Below, piece after piece: positions 1-8,807 of a DNA stretch of 64,000 bases; positions within the stretch are counted from its first letter, which is position 1, and every line of letters begins with the position of its first letter. The DNA lies in NCBI RefSeq assembly GCF_030124375.1, contig NZ_JASKLS010000020.1:1-64000 (forward strand), in the 5' to 3' direction. The translations under genes and the position numbers were made by a program. The notes under the pieces are model-generated. The model saw only the letters and a list, made by a program, of their open reading frames with translations, had not been told where the DNA came from and did not search any database. This stretch comes from Sinorhizobium sp. 6-70. Its GTDB lineage: Bacteria; Pseudomonadota; Alphaproteobacteria; Rhizobiales; Rhizobiaceae.

Positions 1-969
1 TATCCTCCACGCGGGCCTAGTCCGGCAACAGGCCGGGCCTCCCAGGCCACTTTTCCGAAGACCGACAGCACCCGGCTGTCATGCAGAGGGAATTGCAACA
101 GGCGTGCCAACTGATCACGGCCCGTGTAGGGGGTCGTGATAGCTGCGCTTTTTGTTCGAGCGAGGGAGCGTACAAAGCAACCCCGTCCCGGAAATCCGCT
201 CCACATCGAACGTTCAATCGGGCGAAAACACACACTCTACTTTATCTACAAACAACCTCCGGCCATTGACGATCTTCTGAACGTCGGTTGCCGCGCCCCA
301 ATCGACTACCCAAGTGATACATCTTTGACCTCGGCTAATTGGATGGGCACATCCAGCAGCGATCCGCTCTATCACCAATTGGCGCACATTTGACACCCGA
401 GCAAGCTTGCGCAACTCGCCTCTGCGCTCTCGCGCCGTTTCCTCGGATGACGCAAATAGTGACCGCTCAAATCAGGCATTTGCGGATCGACAAATGCGCC
501 TGAAGACTCGGGAAATCGTCAAGCGATAGTGGGCGGTGGGCCCAGATAGCATCTGATCAAGGTCGGTGGAGATCGAGCTCATAGACGAGGGATCGCTTCG
601 CTCTTGCACGGGTGCGGTCGACGACTAAGCGCCTTTCGTATTGGCTAAGCGCAGTGTCACACCCTCGACAATGTCGGACACAGAACAAGGCGCATGGCTG
701 CTATCTTATTGTTTTAAAACAATGTTGCCGTGCGGCACGATACGTGCTCCATTTCGGCAAAGGCGTTGCCGGAAATCTAATCAAGTCTCGCAAGCTACTG
801 GTGGCCTAGGCGAGGTCAGAAAAAGATCGCGTCCTCGCGCATGTCCTGCAGCATCGGATCTGTCATCCATCGTCGTGAACTCACCCTACGGTCGATCAAA
901 GATTCTGCCGTCTGCGACAACCGCGTGGCTCTTTTTGATTAAGCCGCCTGTCTTGGTAAAGGTACGCAA
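1..969. other. Intergenic region, no gene recognised
   Basis: No open frame here has a recognisable domain, a good ribosome binding site or family resemblance. I see no tRNA and no clear tts box. It may hold regulatory DNA for the NUDIX gene or decayed island sequence. Confidence 0.5.
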
Positions 970-1473
970 ATGAAAAACAACGAACGCTACCTTGCGCGCC
1001 TCGCGCCATTGGCCGCCACCATGATGAAAAATGGCGTTGTCGAACAGATTGGTGCGATCTGCCACCGGTTCGGCGAGAACGGAAGCGTTCAGGTTTTGCT
1101 CATTACAACGCGAGACTCTCACCGGTGGACGATACCAAAAGGGTGGCCTATCAAGAAACTGAAACCTCACCGTGTTGCGGAGCGGGAGGCGTGGGAAGAG
1201 GCGGGCATTCTAGGAAAAGCGAAAAAACGCCCCTTGGGCTATTACACCTACGTCAAAACACTTGAGAACGGCAGGAAAGTTGTTCCGGTGGTCGCGGCGC
1301 ACTTGCTCAAGGTGGGTGGAACCCACAGCAAGTTTCCAGAGCGGGGAGAAAGGCAACTCGAGTGGCTTTCGCCGATTGAGGCGGCCTCTCGTGTTCAGGA
1401 GCCCGAGTTGAAGGGATTGCTCACGACTGTGTTGAAGAAAATCCCGCTGAAAACTGCAGCCGGTGAAACGTAA
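970..1473 (+). CDS. NUDIX hydrolase
   Basis: A 167-residue NUDIX-fold hydrolase, a family that cleaves nucleoside diphosphates linked to another group X. The NUDIX box runs from Gly58 (in IPKGWP) to the REAWEEAG stretch at residues 72-79. The REUxEE core that binds metal is intact; the family's first box glutamate is replaced by Leu, which I recall as common in alphaproteobacterial members with a PKGWP motif (similar to diphosphoinositol polyphosphate phosphohydrolases). The substrate cannot be told from sequence. It stands alone on the plus strand, facing the end of the secretin gene, and a decayed transposase lies directly downstream. Its link to the T3SS is positional only. Confidence 0.85.
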   Translation: MKNNERYLARLAPLAATMMKNGVVEQIGAICHRFGENGSVQVLLITTRDSHRWTIPKGWPIKKLKPHRVAEREAWEEAGILGKAKKRPLGYYTYVKTLENGRKVVPVVAAHLLKVGGTHSKFPERGERQLEWLSPIEAASRVQEPELKGLLTTVLKKIPLKTAAGET

Positions 1474-1514
1474 AGGGCTCCCGCATAGCTCCAGGGACGG
1501 GAGGCATCCTGAGC

Positions 1515-1670
1515 GTCGGTCCTGACGATTGTCCATGTTCGGCAGTGAGTGGCGGCTGCCATTCTTGATCATCACCGTGTAGCGGCTCTTGCGCTTAACT
1601 AGCGAGGTGCCATTGGCGTCGCCGAATTCGCGTCGGAGGATAAGAAGATCGCCCTTCCTGCTCAACGACC
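1515..1670 (-). mobile_element. IS30-family transposase remnant
   Basis: On the minus strand a frame reads KGDLLILRREFG, then SLVKRKSRYTVMIKN, which matches the catalytic-core segment of IS30-family transposases (consensus EGDLI followed by LVERKSRYT). Only about 50 residues are recognisable; both ends of the gene and the terminal repeats are missing. It is a dead fragment beside an effector fragment, so this edge of the T3SS locus has been rearranged. Confidence 0.6.
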
Positions 1671-1727
1671 AGCAAAAGCAGCGCCGTGTCGGGGTCTCGG
1701 GTCTCACGCTCCTGTTTCCGTACGAGA

Positions 1728-1870
1728 CGGCGAGCCCGATCGATGCGCTGGACACCTTCATGGCGCAGAATGCGGCGACGATCCAGGCCCAGCATCCCGC
1801 GTCTGTCTTCGATATCCATCCTTCGCGGTTTGCTGCCGCATCGATAGCGATGGACCACCTCGCGGTCGGG
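1728..1870 (+). pseudogene. Fragment related to the SKWP/shikimate kinase effector
   Basis: The plus strand encodes SPIDALDTFMAQNAATIQAQ and then HPASVFDI. This matches an internal segment of the giant effector in this window (near 34000-34095), which reads SPVDALDTFMARNATAVQAQ and HPASVFDV. Nucleotide identity is high over about 90 bases, then fades after a shared AMDH/AMDQ. There is no complete gene, so this is a relic of a second copy of that effector. It overlaps the secretin's C-terminal coding end on the other strand. Confidence 0.7.
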
Positions 1871-4013
1871 GCATTAGTCGGCGGCCGAGATCCGGCGCTA
1901 GTGATTCGAATTTCTCCCGCAACTCCTGTGTCAAAGCCCATGCGTCGGCGTCGCTATCAACCACCCGAGGATTGAGCAGCACCAAGAGCTCGGTTCGGTA
2001 ACTGGTGTGTTCCGTGTTGCGGAATAGCGGTCCAAGCAAGGGAATGCTCTTCAGCCCTGGAAAGCCGCCATTGGCATGCTCCACGCTATCCTGCATCAAA
2101 CCGCCAATCGCTATCGTATCACCGTCTACTGTCGATACGGTGCTTTGGAGGCGGCGTACCGAAATGATCGGGGACTGAAGATCGGTCAGTGTGTTCTTGT
2201 CGGCGGTGCTGACCTCCTGAAAGGTGTCGAGTGTTACACTACCACCTGCGCCGATTCGAGGCGTAACAGCCAAGATTACGCCTGTGTCGCGCAATTCGAT
2301 GTCGCTCACCACTGGGGAGCCCTCACTCACGGTGGATTGGGATGCTCGCGTCAAAATCGGCACCTGATCGCCCACCTGAATTGTCGCGGTTTGATTGTCG
2401 AGAGCCAGAATACGTGGCGCCGATACAACCTTTACGTCTCCAAGCCCACTCAGCGCGTGTAACACGGCGTTGACGTCCGAACCGGGAAATACATACGACA
2501 AGCCGCCTTGTGGAACCCCACCCAAGCCCCTAGACGAGAGAAGATAGTCCAGGCCGTATTTCAGGCGCTTGCTCAACCGCACCTCGGCGACAATGGCCTG
2601 GATGAGAACCTGTCGAGGCTTGACGTCCAGCCGACGAATTGCGGCCTCGATTGTCCTGTAGTCTTGCGGTGCTGCAATGATCACCAACGCGTTCTGTCCG
2701 GTGTCGGCCTGGATGCGCACAGGCCGCGAGAGGCCGAGACTCACTGCTGAAAGAACCGCTTCGTCCTGCGCCTCGTTTGTTAACGCGGATGTGTCCGGCC
2801 CTTGGTCCGGAAGGCCGGGCAGGTTGACTGGCAGGCTCGATCGCTTAGATGCGTTACCTCCGACTGAGAGCTCGCCAAACTCTCCCGCGACTTGCGGGGA
2901 ACCTTTGGTACCGGGTATCTTGGCGCCATAGGCCTGCGCCAGGACATCCGCCACTTCCTTTGCTCTTCGGTTCTGCAGTGGACGTACGTGAATGTTCGTC
3001 GTCGCCTCGGATGCGATATCCAGCTTGGCGACAGCCCGACGGACTTGCTTGAGTGACGCAGGATCGTCCGCCACCACAAGGATGCCGTTCAAACGCTCGA
3101 GCGCGGCAAACCGGACGCGCTCCGTGCCGTGGCCATTTTGATTGAACAAGAAACCGAGTTCTCGCTCGACCGCGGCTGGACTCGCCTGAGACAGCGTATA
3201 CACCGCAAACGACTTGTGGAGCATGGCATCATTGTCAAATAGGCTGATTAGTTTGCGTACGGAGCTCACGGCGCCGGGCGGCCCCGTGATGGCGATTCCC
3301 CGCTGCCCTGGCGCTGGTTTCAGACGCACGCTCTCTTCGACATTCGGTCGGATTACCTCGATGACTTCGGCCGGATTGACATAGCGAACTGGAATAACTT
3401 GAAGTTCGCTTCGGACTCCGCCGGCGAGGTCGGTCAAACGCCCCACCCGAACTCCCTGCTCGACCACCGCCAATCCGTAGCCGTAGGGCCCCAGCGCTTG
3501 GTCGAGCAGTCGCGGCACATCGCTAGCAGGCACTTGGCCAGAGGTACGAAGCGTCATTGTCCCACCCACGCCCGGATCAATGATCACAGGCATGCTCATA
3601 ATATCGCCGACAACATCCTCCACGACTTGCCGAATGTCGGCATTGGTGTAGTCGAGGCTCACGCGCCTGTTCTCCGACATGACCGGCAGCGTTCGTTCCA
3701 CGGTGGCGGTGACCGCCTCGGCCGGCGGCTGTGCCAGCAGTTCAAAGCCACGTGCTTGCGGTCCCCGCGCTCCACCTAGGGATGGTCCGGACTCAAGCGA
3801 GCCGAAGCTTGGCGGCGCGAGAAGGGGGTCAGGTTCAGCAATCGAGTCGAAGTTAGCACACCCGGTAATAAGTAGACAAAACAGCGCCGGCAACGTCCTG
3901 CGCGCTGGTGATGGAGGGGGCTCCGCGCTTGGGACGCGCATTGAATCATACTTTCTCTTCACCGCCGCAGTGTACACATGACTGGCACTGTATTTGGGTG
4001 AGCGGGAGATCAC
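1758..4013 (-). CDS. sctC: Secretin, outer-membrane ring of the T3SS (type II/GspD-like architecture)
   Basis: A 751-residue secretin, the likely outer-membrane channel of this injectisome. The N-terminus has a lipobox (LLITGC), so it is predicted to be a lipoprotein; GTG at 4013 or ATG at 3941 could start it. After a linker come an N0-like domain (about 105-200), three KH-like ring domains (N1, N2, N3; about 205-470) and the secretin core (about 480-700) with PILTRAS, the VDGDTIAIGGL segment and a GLKSIPLLGPLFRN motif. Three N-domains after N0 and this core resemble GspD/PulD more than the shorter SctC or split RhcC1/RhcC2 proteins. It is the last gene of the translocon operon and the only secretin seen. 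The final 40 or so residues are antisense to the effector fragment, so the original stop was probably lost. Confidence 0.85.
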   Translation of the reverse strand: MISRSPKYSASHVYTAAVKRKYDSMRVPSAEPPPSPARRTLPALFCLLITGCANFDSIAEPDPLLAPPSFGSLESGPSLGGARGPQARGFELLAQPPAEAVTATVERTLPVMSENRRVSLDYTNADIRQVVEDVVGDIMSMPVIIDPGVGGTMTLRTSGQVPASDVPRLLDQALGPYGYGLAVVEQGVRVGRLTDLAGGVRSELQVIPVRYVNPAEVIEVIRPNVEESVRLKPAPGQRGIAITGPPGAVSSVRKLISLFDNDAMLHKSFAVYTLSQASPAAVERELGFLFNQNGHGTERVRFAALERLNGILVVADDPASLKQVRRAVAKLDIASEATTNIHVRPLQNRRAKEVADVLAQAYGAKIPGTKGSPQVAGEFGELSVGGNASKRSSLPVNLPGLPDQGPDTSALTNEAQDEAVLSAVSLGLSRPVRIQADTGQNALVIIAAPQDYRTIEAAIRRLDVKPRQVLIQAIVAEVRLSKRLKYGLDYLLSSRGLGGVPQGGLSYVFPGSDVNAVLHALSGLGDVKVVSAPRILALDNQTATIQVGDQVPILTRASQSTVSEGSPVVSDIELRDTGVILAVTPRIGAGGSVTLDTFQEVSTADKNTLTDLQSPIISVRRLQSTVSTVDGDTIAIGGLMQDSVEHANGGFPGLKSIPLLGPLFRNTEHTSYRTELLVLLNPRVVDSDADAWALTQELREKFESLAPDLGRRLMPRPRGGPSLSMRQQTAKDGYRRQTRDAGPGSSPHSAP

Positions 4014-4047
4014 TGCCTTTCTCGCACTCCTTGAGTGGCTGCCGTGT

Positions 4048-4584
4048 TTATCGCGTGTTCGCGATAACGGTTTCCTTGGTCTTGTAGTCCTTCGAAAGGA
4101 GGTTGGACATCAGTTCAAGAACCTGATTTAATTTATCCAGAAGCCCCTGCAGCCGAATGAGGGCCATCTGGCCTTCGCTGTTGGCGCTATCAATGGCGGC
4201 CTTAAGATTGTTGATGGCAGCGTCGAACTCCGACTGCACGCCTGCGTTGTCGTTTTTGATTTGCTCGATGGGAATGCCGTTGTCCAGCATCCACTGATGC
4301 ACGTCGTGCGTAATACCCTGGAAATCGACGAACTCACCATACCAGACGATTGCGTGTTCATCGGCAGGGCGATTTTTACGCAGCTCAGCCAACGCGGCAT
4401 TCATGTCTTTCAATAAGTTGTTCCGCATCTGCATGTCATCATGTTCAGCTCGGATTTGCTTCTCGTTGATGTCATACCGCTCCATTAGGATCACCATCAT
4501 AGTCGCAGACAACGGCAGGCCACGCGGGAGGAGATTGCCTATCTGGATGGCCGAAGTGTAGGGCTGCGACGTTGAGTCGATCAT
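4048..4584 (-). CDS. Needle tip or filament-like T3SS protein (EspA/SseB/IpaD-like)
   Basis: A 178-residue helical protein next to two translocator genes. The C-terminal third is a long amphipathic helix ending in LELMSNLLSKDYKTKETVI, the style of the C-terminal coiled coil of EspA, SseB and IpaD/SipD proteins that cap the needle or build a filament. No signal peptide is seen, as expected for a T3SS substrate. ATG at 4584 is chosen because GGGG lies about 8 bases upstream; GTG at 4590 is the alternative. Order in the operon (chaperone, YopB-like, YopD-like, then this gene) supports a tip role. Sequence similarity is weak, so the name rests on size, helix pattern and context. Confidence 0.55.
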   Translation of the reverse strand: MIDSTSQPYTSAIQIGNLLPRGLPLSATMMVILMERYDINEKQIRAEHDDMQMRNNLLKDMNAALAELRKNRPADEHAIVWYGEFVDFQGITHDVHQWMLDNGIPIEQIKNDNAGVQSEFDAAINNLKAAIDSANSEGQMALIRLQGLLDKLNQVLELMSNLLSKDYKTKETVIANTR

Positions 4585-4635
4585 TTTCACTTTCCCCAGA
4601 TCTCGGTTAATCGTCGTCGAACTGTGCTCGAGAAT

Positions 4636-5640
4636 TTAGCCCATATTGATGATTTTGCTTCTCATTTCGGTATCGGTGCGACGGATTTCAGCAAGTTTCT
4701 CGAGAATGTCCTGAATCAACTTTTCGTAGTTTGCGATGAATTCGCTTTCGTCCTCTGCCTGCTCGTGCGCCTTGGTGCTATCCGCCTCCAGCCTCACCTT
4801 CTCCTCCTGGAAATGGGTAGCGCCCATGTTCAAGCCGGCGCCGGGCAGCTTTGAGGCTTCCGTTGCGATCGTGCCCATCGCACTCCATCGCATCCCTTCC
4901 GTCTGCGCGGCTGTTTGTGCTTGGATGATGGACGTAAAGTTAAACGCCTCCGCCGTGTCACCAGATGGCGGGGCGTCGTGGTTTCCCGGCTGGGTAGACG
5001 TAGCGCTTTTGTCGAATAATCCACTTCTGTCCGGAGTCTGTGCCCTGCCTTCAAGGTTACCCTCCGAAAGCCGCGTCGCGGAATTGTCCGCAATCGGCGC
5101 CTTGAGCGCACGGTCGTGCGCATTGAATTGCTTTTCAATCTGACGGACGCCCTTGAGGTTCACGCCAGCACCGGCCATAGCACCGCAAGAGATGGCTATC
5201 GCACCTAATAACTGGCATACCCCTGAATCGCGAAGCGCTTTGGCCGCCGCTTTCTGCCCAGCCATCTCAGCGTCACGCGCAGCCCATCGGTCCTCTCGAG
5301 CCGCCTCGCGGTACTCCCTATTGAGACGGAGGACGAGTGACGCGACTGCTGATATGTCGACCGTCGTAGCGAAGTCCTTCGCCTTCGCCAGCGTGCCTGA
5401 GAGCTTCTCTTGGATTGCAAAGTCCGCGAACCGGGGTACATCGGCTCTTGTGGAAATCCCGATTGACGAATCCCGCGCCCGATCGAAGAGATCTGTCCGA
5501 GGGAGCGTGATCTCGCCTTCCAACGCGCTAGGCTGGTGGACGGTTGCAAGGGTCGCCATCAAGGGAAGTTGGTGCTGCGCGGTACGGTCCGACAGGTCGT
5601 AGTCGCGACCGCCGCTTGCCTGATCAATTGTATCGAGCAC
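4636..5640 (-). CDS. sctB: Minor translocator, YopD/EspB/IpaC-like
   Basis: A 334-residue protein, predicted second pore-forming translocator. Residues about 95-165 show the family pattern: a charged amphipathic helix (LNREYREAAREDRW), then a moderately hydrophobic stretch (LLGAIAISCGAMAGAGV) that would insert in the host membrane. A disordered, Ser/Thr/Pro-rich middle follows. The C-terminus is an amphipathic helix (EKLIQDILEKLAEIRRTD) like those of SipC and SseD. It is encoded between the YopB-like and tip-like genes. Only one hydrophobic segment is present, as in YopD, against two in the neighbouring YopB-like protein. Confidence 0.65.
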   Translation of the reverse strand: MLDTIDQASGGRDYDLSDRTAQHQLPLMATLATVHQPSALEGEITLPRTDLFDRARDSSIGISTRADVPRFADFAIQEKLSGTLAKAKDFATTVDISAVASLVLRLNREYREAAREDRWAARDAEMAGQKAAAKALRDSGVCQLLGAIAISCGAMAGAGVNLKGVRQIEKQFNAHDRALKAPIADNSATRLSEGNLEGRAQTPDRSGLFDKSATSTQPGNHDAPPSGDTAEAFNFTSIIQAQTAAQTEGMRWSAMGTIATEASKLPGAGLNMGATHFQEEKVRLEADSTKAHEQAEDESEFIANYEKLIQDILEKLAEIRRTDTEMRSKIINMG

Positions 5641-5687
5641 GACTGCGCTCCTTAAGCTGAATAGGTGAATGCGACTCCAAGCGGCTG

Positions 5688-6707
5688 TTAGCCGAAGTGT
5701 CGTATGAGGTTCGCGTTGGAGCGGCTTTGTTTCTCAATGGCGTCGGCAACCTCTTGTGTGGTCGTTTCCCTATCGAGGAGCAGGTGACTGATAAACTCCA
5801 TTTCATCGTCTTGAAGCTGCCTCAGCCTGGCAACAAACCGTCTGATGTCCAACGTTTGCGCCTGCGTATCCGTTGCCTCCTTCTGCTGGACGGCATTCGC
5901 TATGCCGGCCCCGGCCCCTCCCAGAGAAGAAATTGCTTCGCCGACTCGAGCGGCACTGGAAACCCGCTGACTGATCTGGACAACCTTGACGGAATTAGAC
6001 GCCCCCGCCTCCCCGAAGCGGCTCCACAAGGCAGTGGTGCGCAACGCTTGATTTCCAGCTCCACCCACCCCGGCGCCTAGCGTTAGCACCGATATGGCGA
6101 ATAGAATGCCAATCGTAATGCCCAGGGCCAACTTTTTGGCCTCGCCTTCCTTAATTCCGTCTTTCATGAGGCTCTTCGCAATTGCCTCGGTCATCTTTTC
6201 GACAACACCCGTCTCGACAAGTGTCGCGACTCCGACAGTCACTGCTGCTGCGACCACAGACAGAGCCCCGCCGGTCACGACGGCAGCCAAGACAGAGAGC
6301 CCAACCGCCAGCCATCCCAGGAATTTCATGGCGTGGGAGCTCTTCTTTGCTTCCGCCAACTTTTTCGCCGTTTCAATGATGTTTGCAGCGATCTTTTTGT
6401 GCAATTCTCTTTGCTGCTCACCCCAGTGTCGCGCATCCTGGATGCCCGACGCGACCAGACCGTCGTCCATCTTGGTCTTCAGGGTCAATAACGTGCCAAG
6501 GAACTCAATCCCATCCAACGAACGAGGCGCCGGTAAGCTCGGAATAGCATCTGACTTGACAGCGTTTTCGGAAATTGGTGGCGGCACTACGTCGACGCCC
6601 TGGGCATTGGCTGGAAAGTCAATAATGGAGGCGTCGACTGGAGGAGCAGTCCCGACTTGTGGTGTTGCTTCGCGAACGACAGTCATCGTAGTGCAGCTAT
6701 GCATCAT
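5688..6707 (-). CDS. sctE: Major translocator, YopB/EspD/SseC-like
   Basis: A 339-residue hydrophobic translocator expected to form the host-membrane pore with the YopD-like partner. After a Pro-rich N-terminus and a coiled-coil helix (about 85-125), there is a long hydrophobic hairpin at 128-164 (GWLAVGLSVLAAVVTGG onward) and a second at about 193-216 (LGITIGILFAISVLTLGAG). Between them KSLMKDGIKEGEAKK matches the polar loop of SipB/YopB/EspD proteins. The C-terminal part is helical. The gene overlaps the end of the SycD-like chaperone gene by 11 bases, the usual coupling of a class II chaperone with its translocator. Plant-type systems use HrpF/NopX translocators instead, so this is unusual for a rhizobium. 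Confidence 0.8.
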   Translation of the reverse strand: MMHSCTTMTVVREATPQVGTAPPVDASIIDFPANAQGVDVVPPPISENAVKSDAIPSLPAPRSLDGIEFLGTLLTLKTKMDDGLVASGIQDARHWGEQQRELHKKIAANIIETAKKLAEAKKSSHAMKFLGWLAVGLSVLAAVVTGGALSVVAAAVTVGVATLVETGVVEKMTEAIAKSLMKDGIKEGEAKKLALGITIGILFAISVLTLGAGVGGAGNQALRTTALWSRFGEAGASNSVKVVQISQRVSSAARVGEAISSLGGAGAGIANAVQQKEATDTQAQTLDIRRFVARLRQLQDDEMEFISHLLLDRETTTQEVADAIEKQSRSNANLIRHFG

Positions 6708-7227
6708 CGCCCCCCTGGGTCGCCGCTTCTGATCTGAGCCGATTCAGCATCATTAGAGCGCGTCGGCTGAAAACTGCGTGCTCGGGCTTTCTAGCACTCA
6801 GTGCCAAGGCACCCTCGAGTGCGTTGACGGCCGCTGCGGACTGGTCGAGCCTGATGAAACATTCCGCAGCGCGAAGCGGTATCTGCGGATCCTCGCTGTT
6901 CAGAAGCGCTGCAAGCCGATAGGCATGCACGGCCCTTTCTGCGTCACCTAGCATCTGGCTCGCAGCAGCCAAAGCGAACCAGAAACGCCCGTCGATGTGT
7001 CTGTGCAAGCAGAGGAAGCGAAAGAAATTCAGCGCCTCCTCGTACTTGCCGGAGGAATAGTAGCGGTGGCCAAGCACATAGAGAGCTTCAATCTCCTCAT
7101 CAGTGATCCCAATGATGGCAGCTAGATCAAGGCGCCCAGCCATGAGCTCAGCGGCGAGCTGTCCCGCCCGCGCCATGTCGGCTGCATCGCCAGCCTTCAA
7201 AGGATTAAACTCCGTCGCCGTCATCAT
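6697..7227 (-). CDS. Translocator chaperone, SycD/LcrH/IpgC-like TPR protein
   Basis: A 176-residue tetratricopeptide protein of the class II T3SS chaperone family that keeps the hydrophobic translocators soluble in the cytoplasm. Three TPR units are visible from about residue 50: ALYVLGHRYYSSGKYEEAL, then FWFALAAASQMLGDAERAV, then LRAAECFIRLDQSAAAV. These match SycD/LcrH closely in motif and spacing. ATG at 7227 is chosen because AGAGGA lies about 9 bases upstream and the upstream gene's stop overlaps it. It directly precedes the YopB-like gene. Length is close to that of LcrH (about 165). Confidence 0.85.
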   Translation of the reverse strand: MMTATEFNPLKAGDAADMARAGQLAAELMAGRLDLAAIIGITDEEIEALYVLGHRYYSSGKYEEALNFFRFLCLHRHIDGRFWFALAAASQMLGDAERAVHAYRLAALLNSEDPQIPLRAAECFIRLDQSAAAVNALEGALALSARKPEHAVFSRRALMMLNRLRSEAATQGGDDA

Positions 7228-7229
7228 TA

Positions 7230-7499
7230 TCAAATCCTCTGTCTCGTCGGCTTAATGCGTGGGACATGCGAATTGGGCGCTGGCGGCACGACGTGGCTTG
7301 AAGTCACTGCCTCGCAAGAATACCGGCGTTGAAAATCCTCGTCTTCGGCTTCCATGCATGCGGCAATTGAAGCGGAGCTCATCGCGTTGTCGCCGACCAG
7401 TTGCGCGCACCGGGCAAGTTGTTCGCGAGTCTTCCTCAGGAGACTATCTATCTGCACAATTGTCTGTTGCGCACTCTGTATCGTTTCATCGAGGTCCAT
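7230..7499 (-). CDS. Small coiled-coil protein, first gene of the translocon operon
   Basis: An 89-residue ORF with AGGA seven bases before the ATG. It ends at the start of the SycD-like chaperone gene, so it is translationally coupled. Residues 1-35 form a heptad-like helix (IVQIDSLLRKTREQLARC); the rest is polar, with a basic tail (RIKPTRQRI). It could be a small T3SS chaperone or substrate. I do not recognise a family. Confidence 0.5.
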   Translation of the reverse strand: MDLDETIQSAQQTIVQIDSLLRKTREQLARCAQLVGDNAMSSASIAACMEAEDEDFQRRYSCEAVTSSHVVPPAPNSHVPRIKPTRQRI

Positions 7500-8423
7500 G
7501 AGGCTTCCTACGGCTTGCTATGCCAATGCGACTGTGGCGCAGCATGCTCGAGTACGGACGAACCATCTGCTCTCGGGAACGGGCGGTCAAAGCCTGACCA
7601 GCACACGGTCTGTCGATGTTCGGGCCACGCTTGCGACATCAAACCCCAGACATAAACATTTGCTCGCATCATTACTTGAGGCCTTGCAAGGCGCAAAATA
7701 CTTGATCGCTATGAACACATCGGCGGCCGTTATGAAACGGTGCACTCGATGCCGACTGCTGCGGGAACCTGCCGGTTCCTGGCCCTACAGCGCCGCGCGT
7801 CTTTTCAGACGCGCAAAGGACGCTGTATCACTTTGAATTGCTGCATGTTCTTGTCCTTTAATCGGCTACGATTAAAGGCGACATGCAGTAGAGCCAGCTG
7901 TTCGGGCACGTGCTGCAAACGATGGCTCCCACTCATAATCCTCGAGACGTTGGGTGAACGCGTCTCGGCAAGAGATTGTCGGTAAGACCATGGCCGGATA
8001 GATCCGGTCCGGTTTCTAGTTCAAACCGCTACGAAAAACGCACCCGTCTGAATAGGTCTCGCAGACCGCTTGGCTGATGCGCAGCCGGCCGCTTCAAGCT
8101 GTTGTGGGCGGACCGAGCGATGAAACGCGCGCATCGATTATCCATATGCAGCCGGTCTGGCACCATACCGGCATTGTATTTGCGCCGACCGGTTGGCCGA
8201 ATTAAATGCTCATGAGAGTTGATAGTTTCGACTGGCTTGATTGTCGGCAGAAGCCCCGATCAAGTGCTTACGGACCTGGTCAGCAGCATCGATCTCATAG
8301 CCATGCTCTTACCGGCGGGAACCTGGCACGATGGATTTTTCCCTGATGAGGTAAGCGAGCAGATATGGCGTGTATTACTGGCAGGCAACGTACAAACTAC
8401 GAACCAGGAGAATTTCGGCGTAC
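7500..8423. promoter_or_regulatory. Divergent intergenic region between translocon and injectisome operons
   Basis: About 920 bases separate the minus-strand translocon operon from the plus-strand sctG operon, so promoters for both are expected here. I could not pick out a tts box, a sigma54 element or a clear -35/-10. A TTG-initiated frame at 8219-8440 (73 codons) overlaps the start of sctG and could be a small gene, but it has no strong ribosome binding site and no recognised family. Confidence 0.4.
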
Positions 8424-8807
8424 ATGTCTACCTTGTCTGATCTCCGCCGACATCTCGCCGCAACCGCATTCTTGGCTTCCATCACGAACGACGTCGTGCG
8501 GGCGAGGCGGATCGCAAAGGGGCTTGACGCAATTGCGCCGGGTAGCCGGGAATGCGTCATTGCTTACGCTTTTGCAGATCTGACGGCAGGCAATATTGAG
8601 GCAGCGCTGGAACGTCTCCGTCCTCTTGCCGACGCGAATGACGCATATGGGATGGCGTTTCAAGCCCTGGTTCTTGAGGTCGCAGGGCGCTCAAGCGAAA
8701 GCACTACTGTGCTAGGGCGTGTCCCAGGTGGCGACCCCGGCCTCGACGGGCTCCTCTCAGCCTTGGGCAAGACGGTGCCAGCACATACTATAGAACGGAG
8801 CATCTGA
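8424..8807 (+). CDS. sctG: Needle chaperone, SctG/YscG-like TPR protein
   Basis: A 127-residue helical protein with TPR-like spacing: residues about 20-95 alternate ARRIAKGLDAIAPGS, AYAFADLTAGNIEAALERL and AYGMAFQALVLEVAGRSSE. YscG/PscG proteins of this size hold the needle subunit as a heterotrimer with YscE and YscF. ATG at 8424 follows GGAG by about 13 bases; an earlier in-frame start at 8370 is possible. The TGATG overlap with sctI shows coupling. A YscE-like protein and a needle subunit are encoded at the far end of the locus (23667-24138), which supports the assignment. Direct similarity is weak. Confidence 0.55.
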   Translation: MSTLSDLRRHLAATAFLASITNDVVRARRIAKGLDAIAPGSRECVIAYAFADLTAGNIEAALERLRPLADANDAYGMAFQALVLEVAGRSSESTTVLGRVPGGDPGLDGLLSALGKTVPAHTIERSI

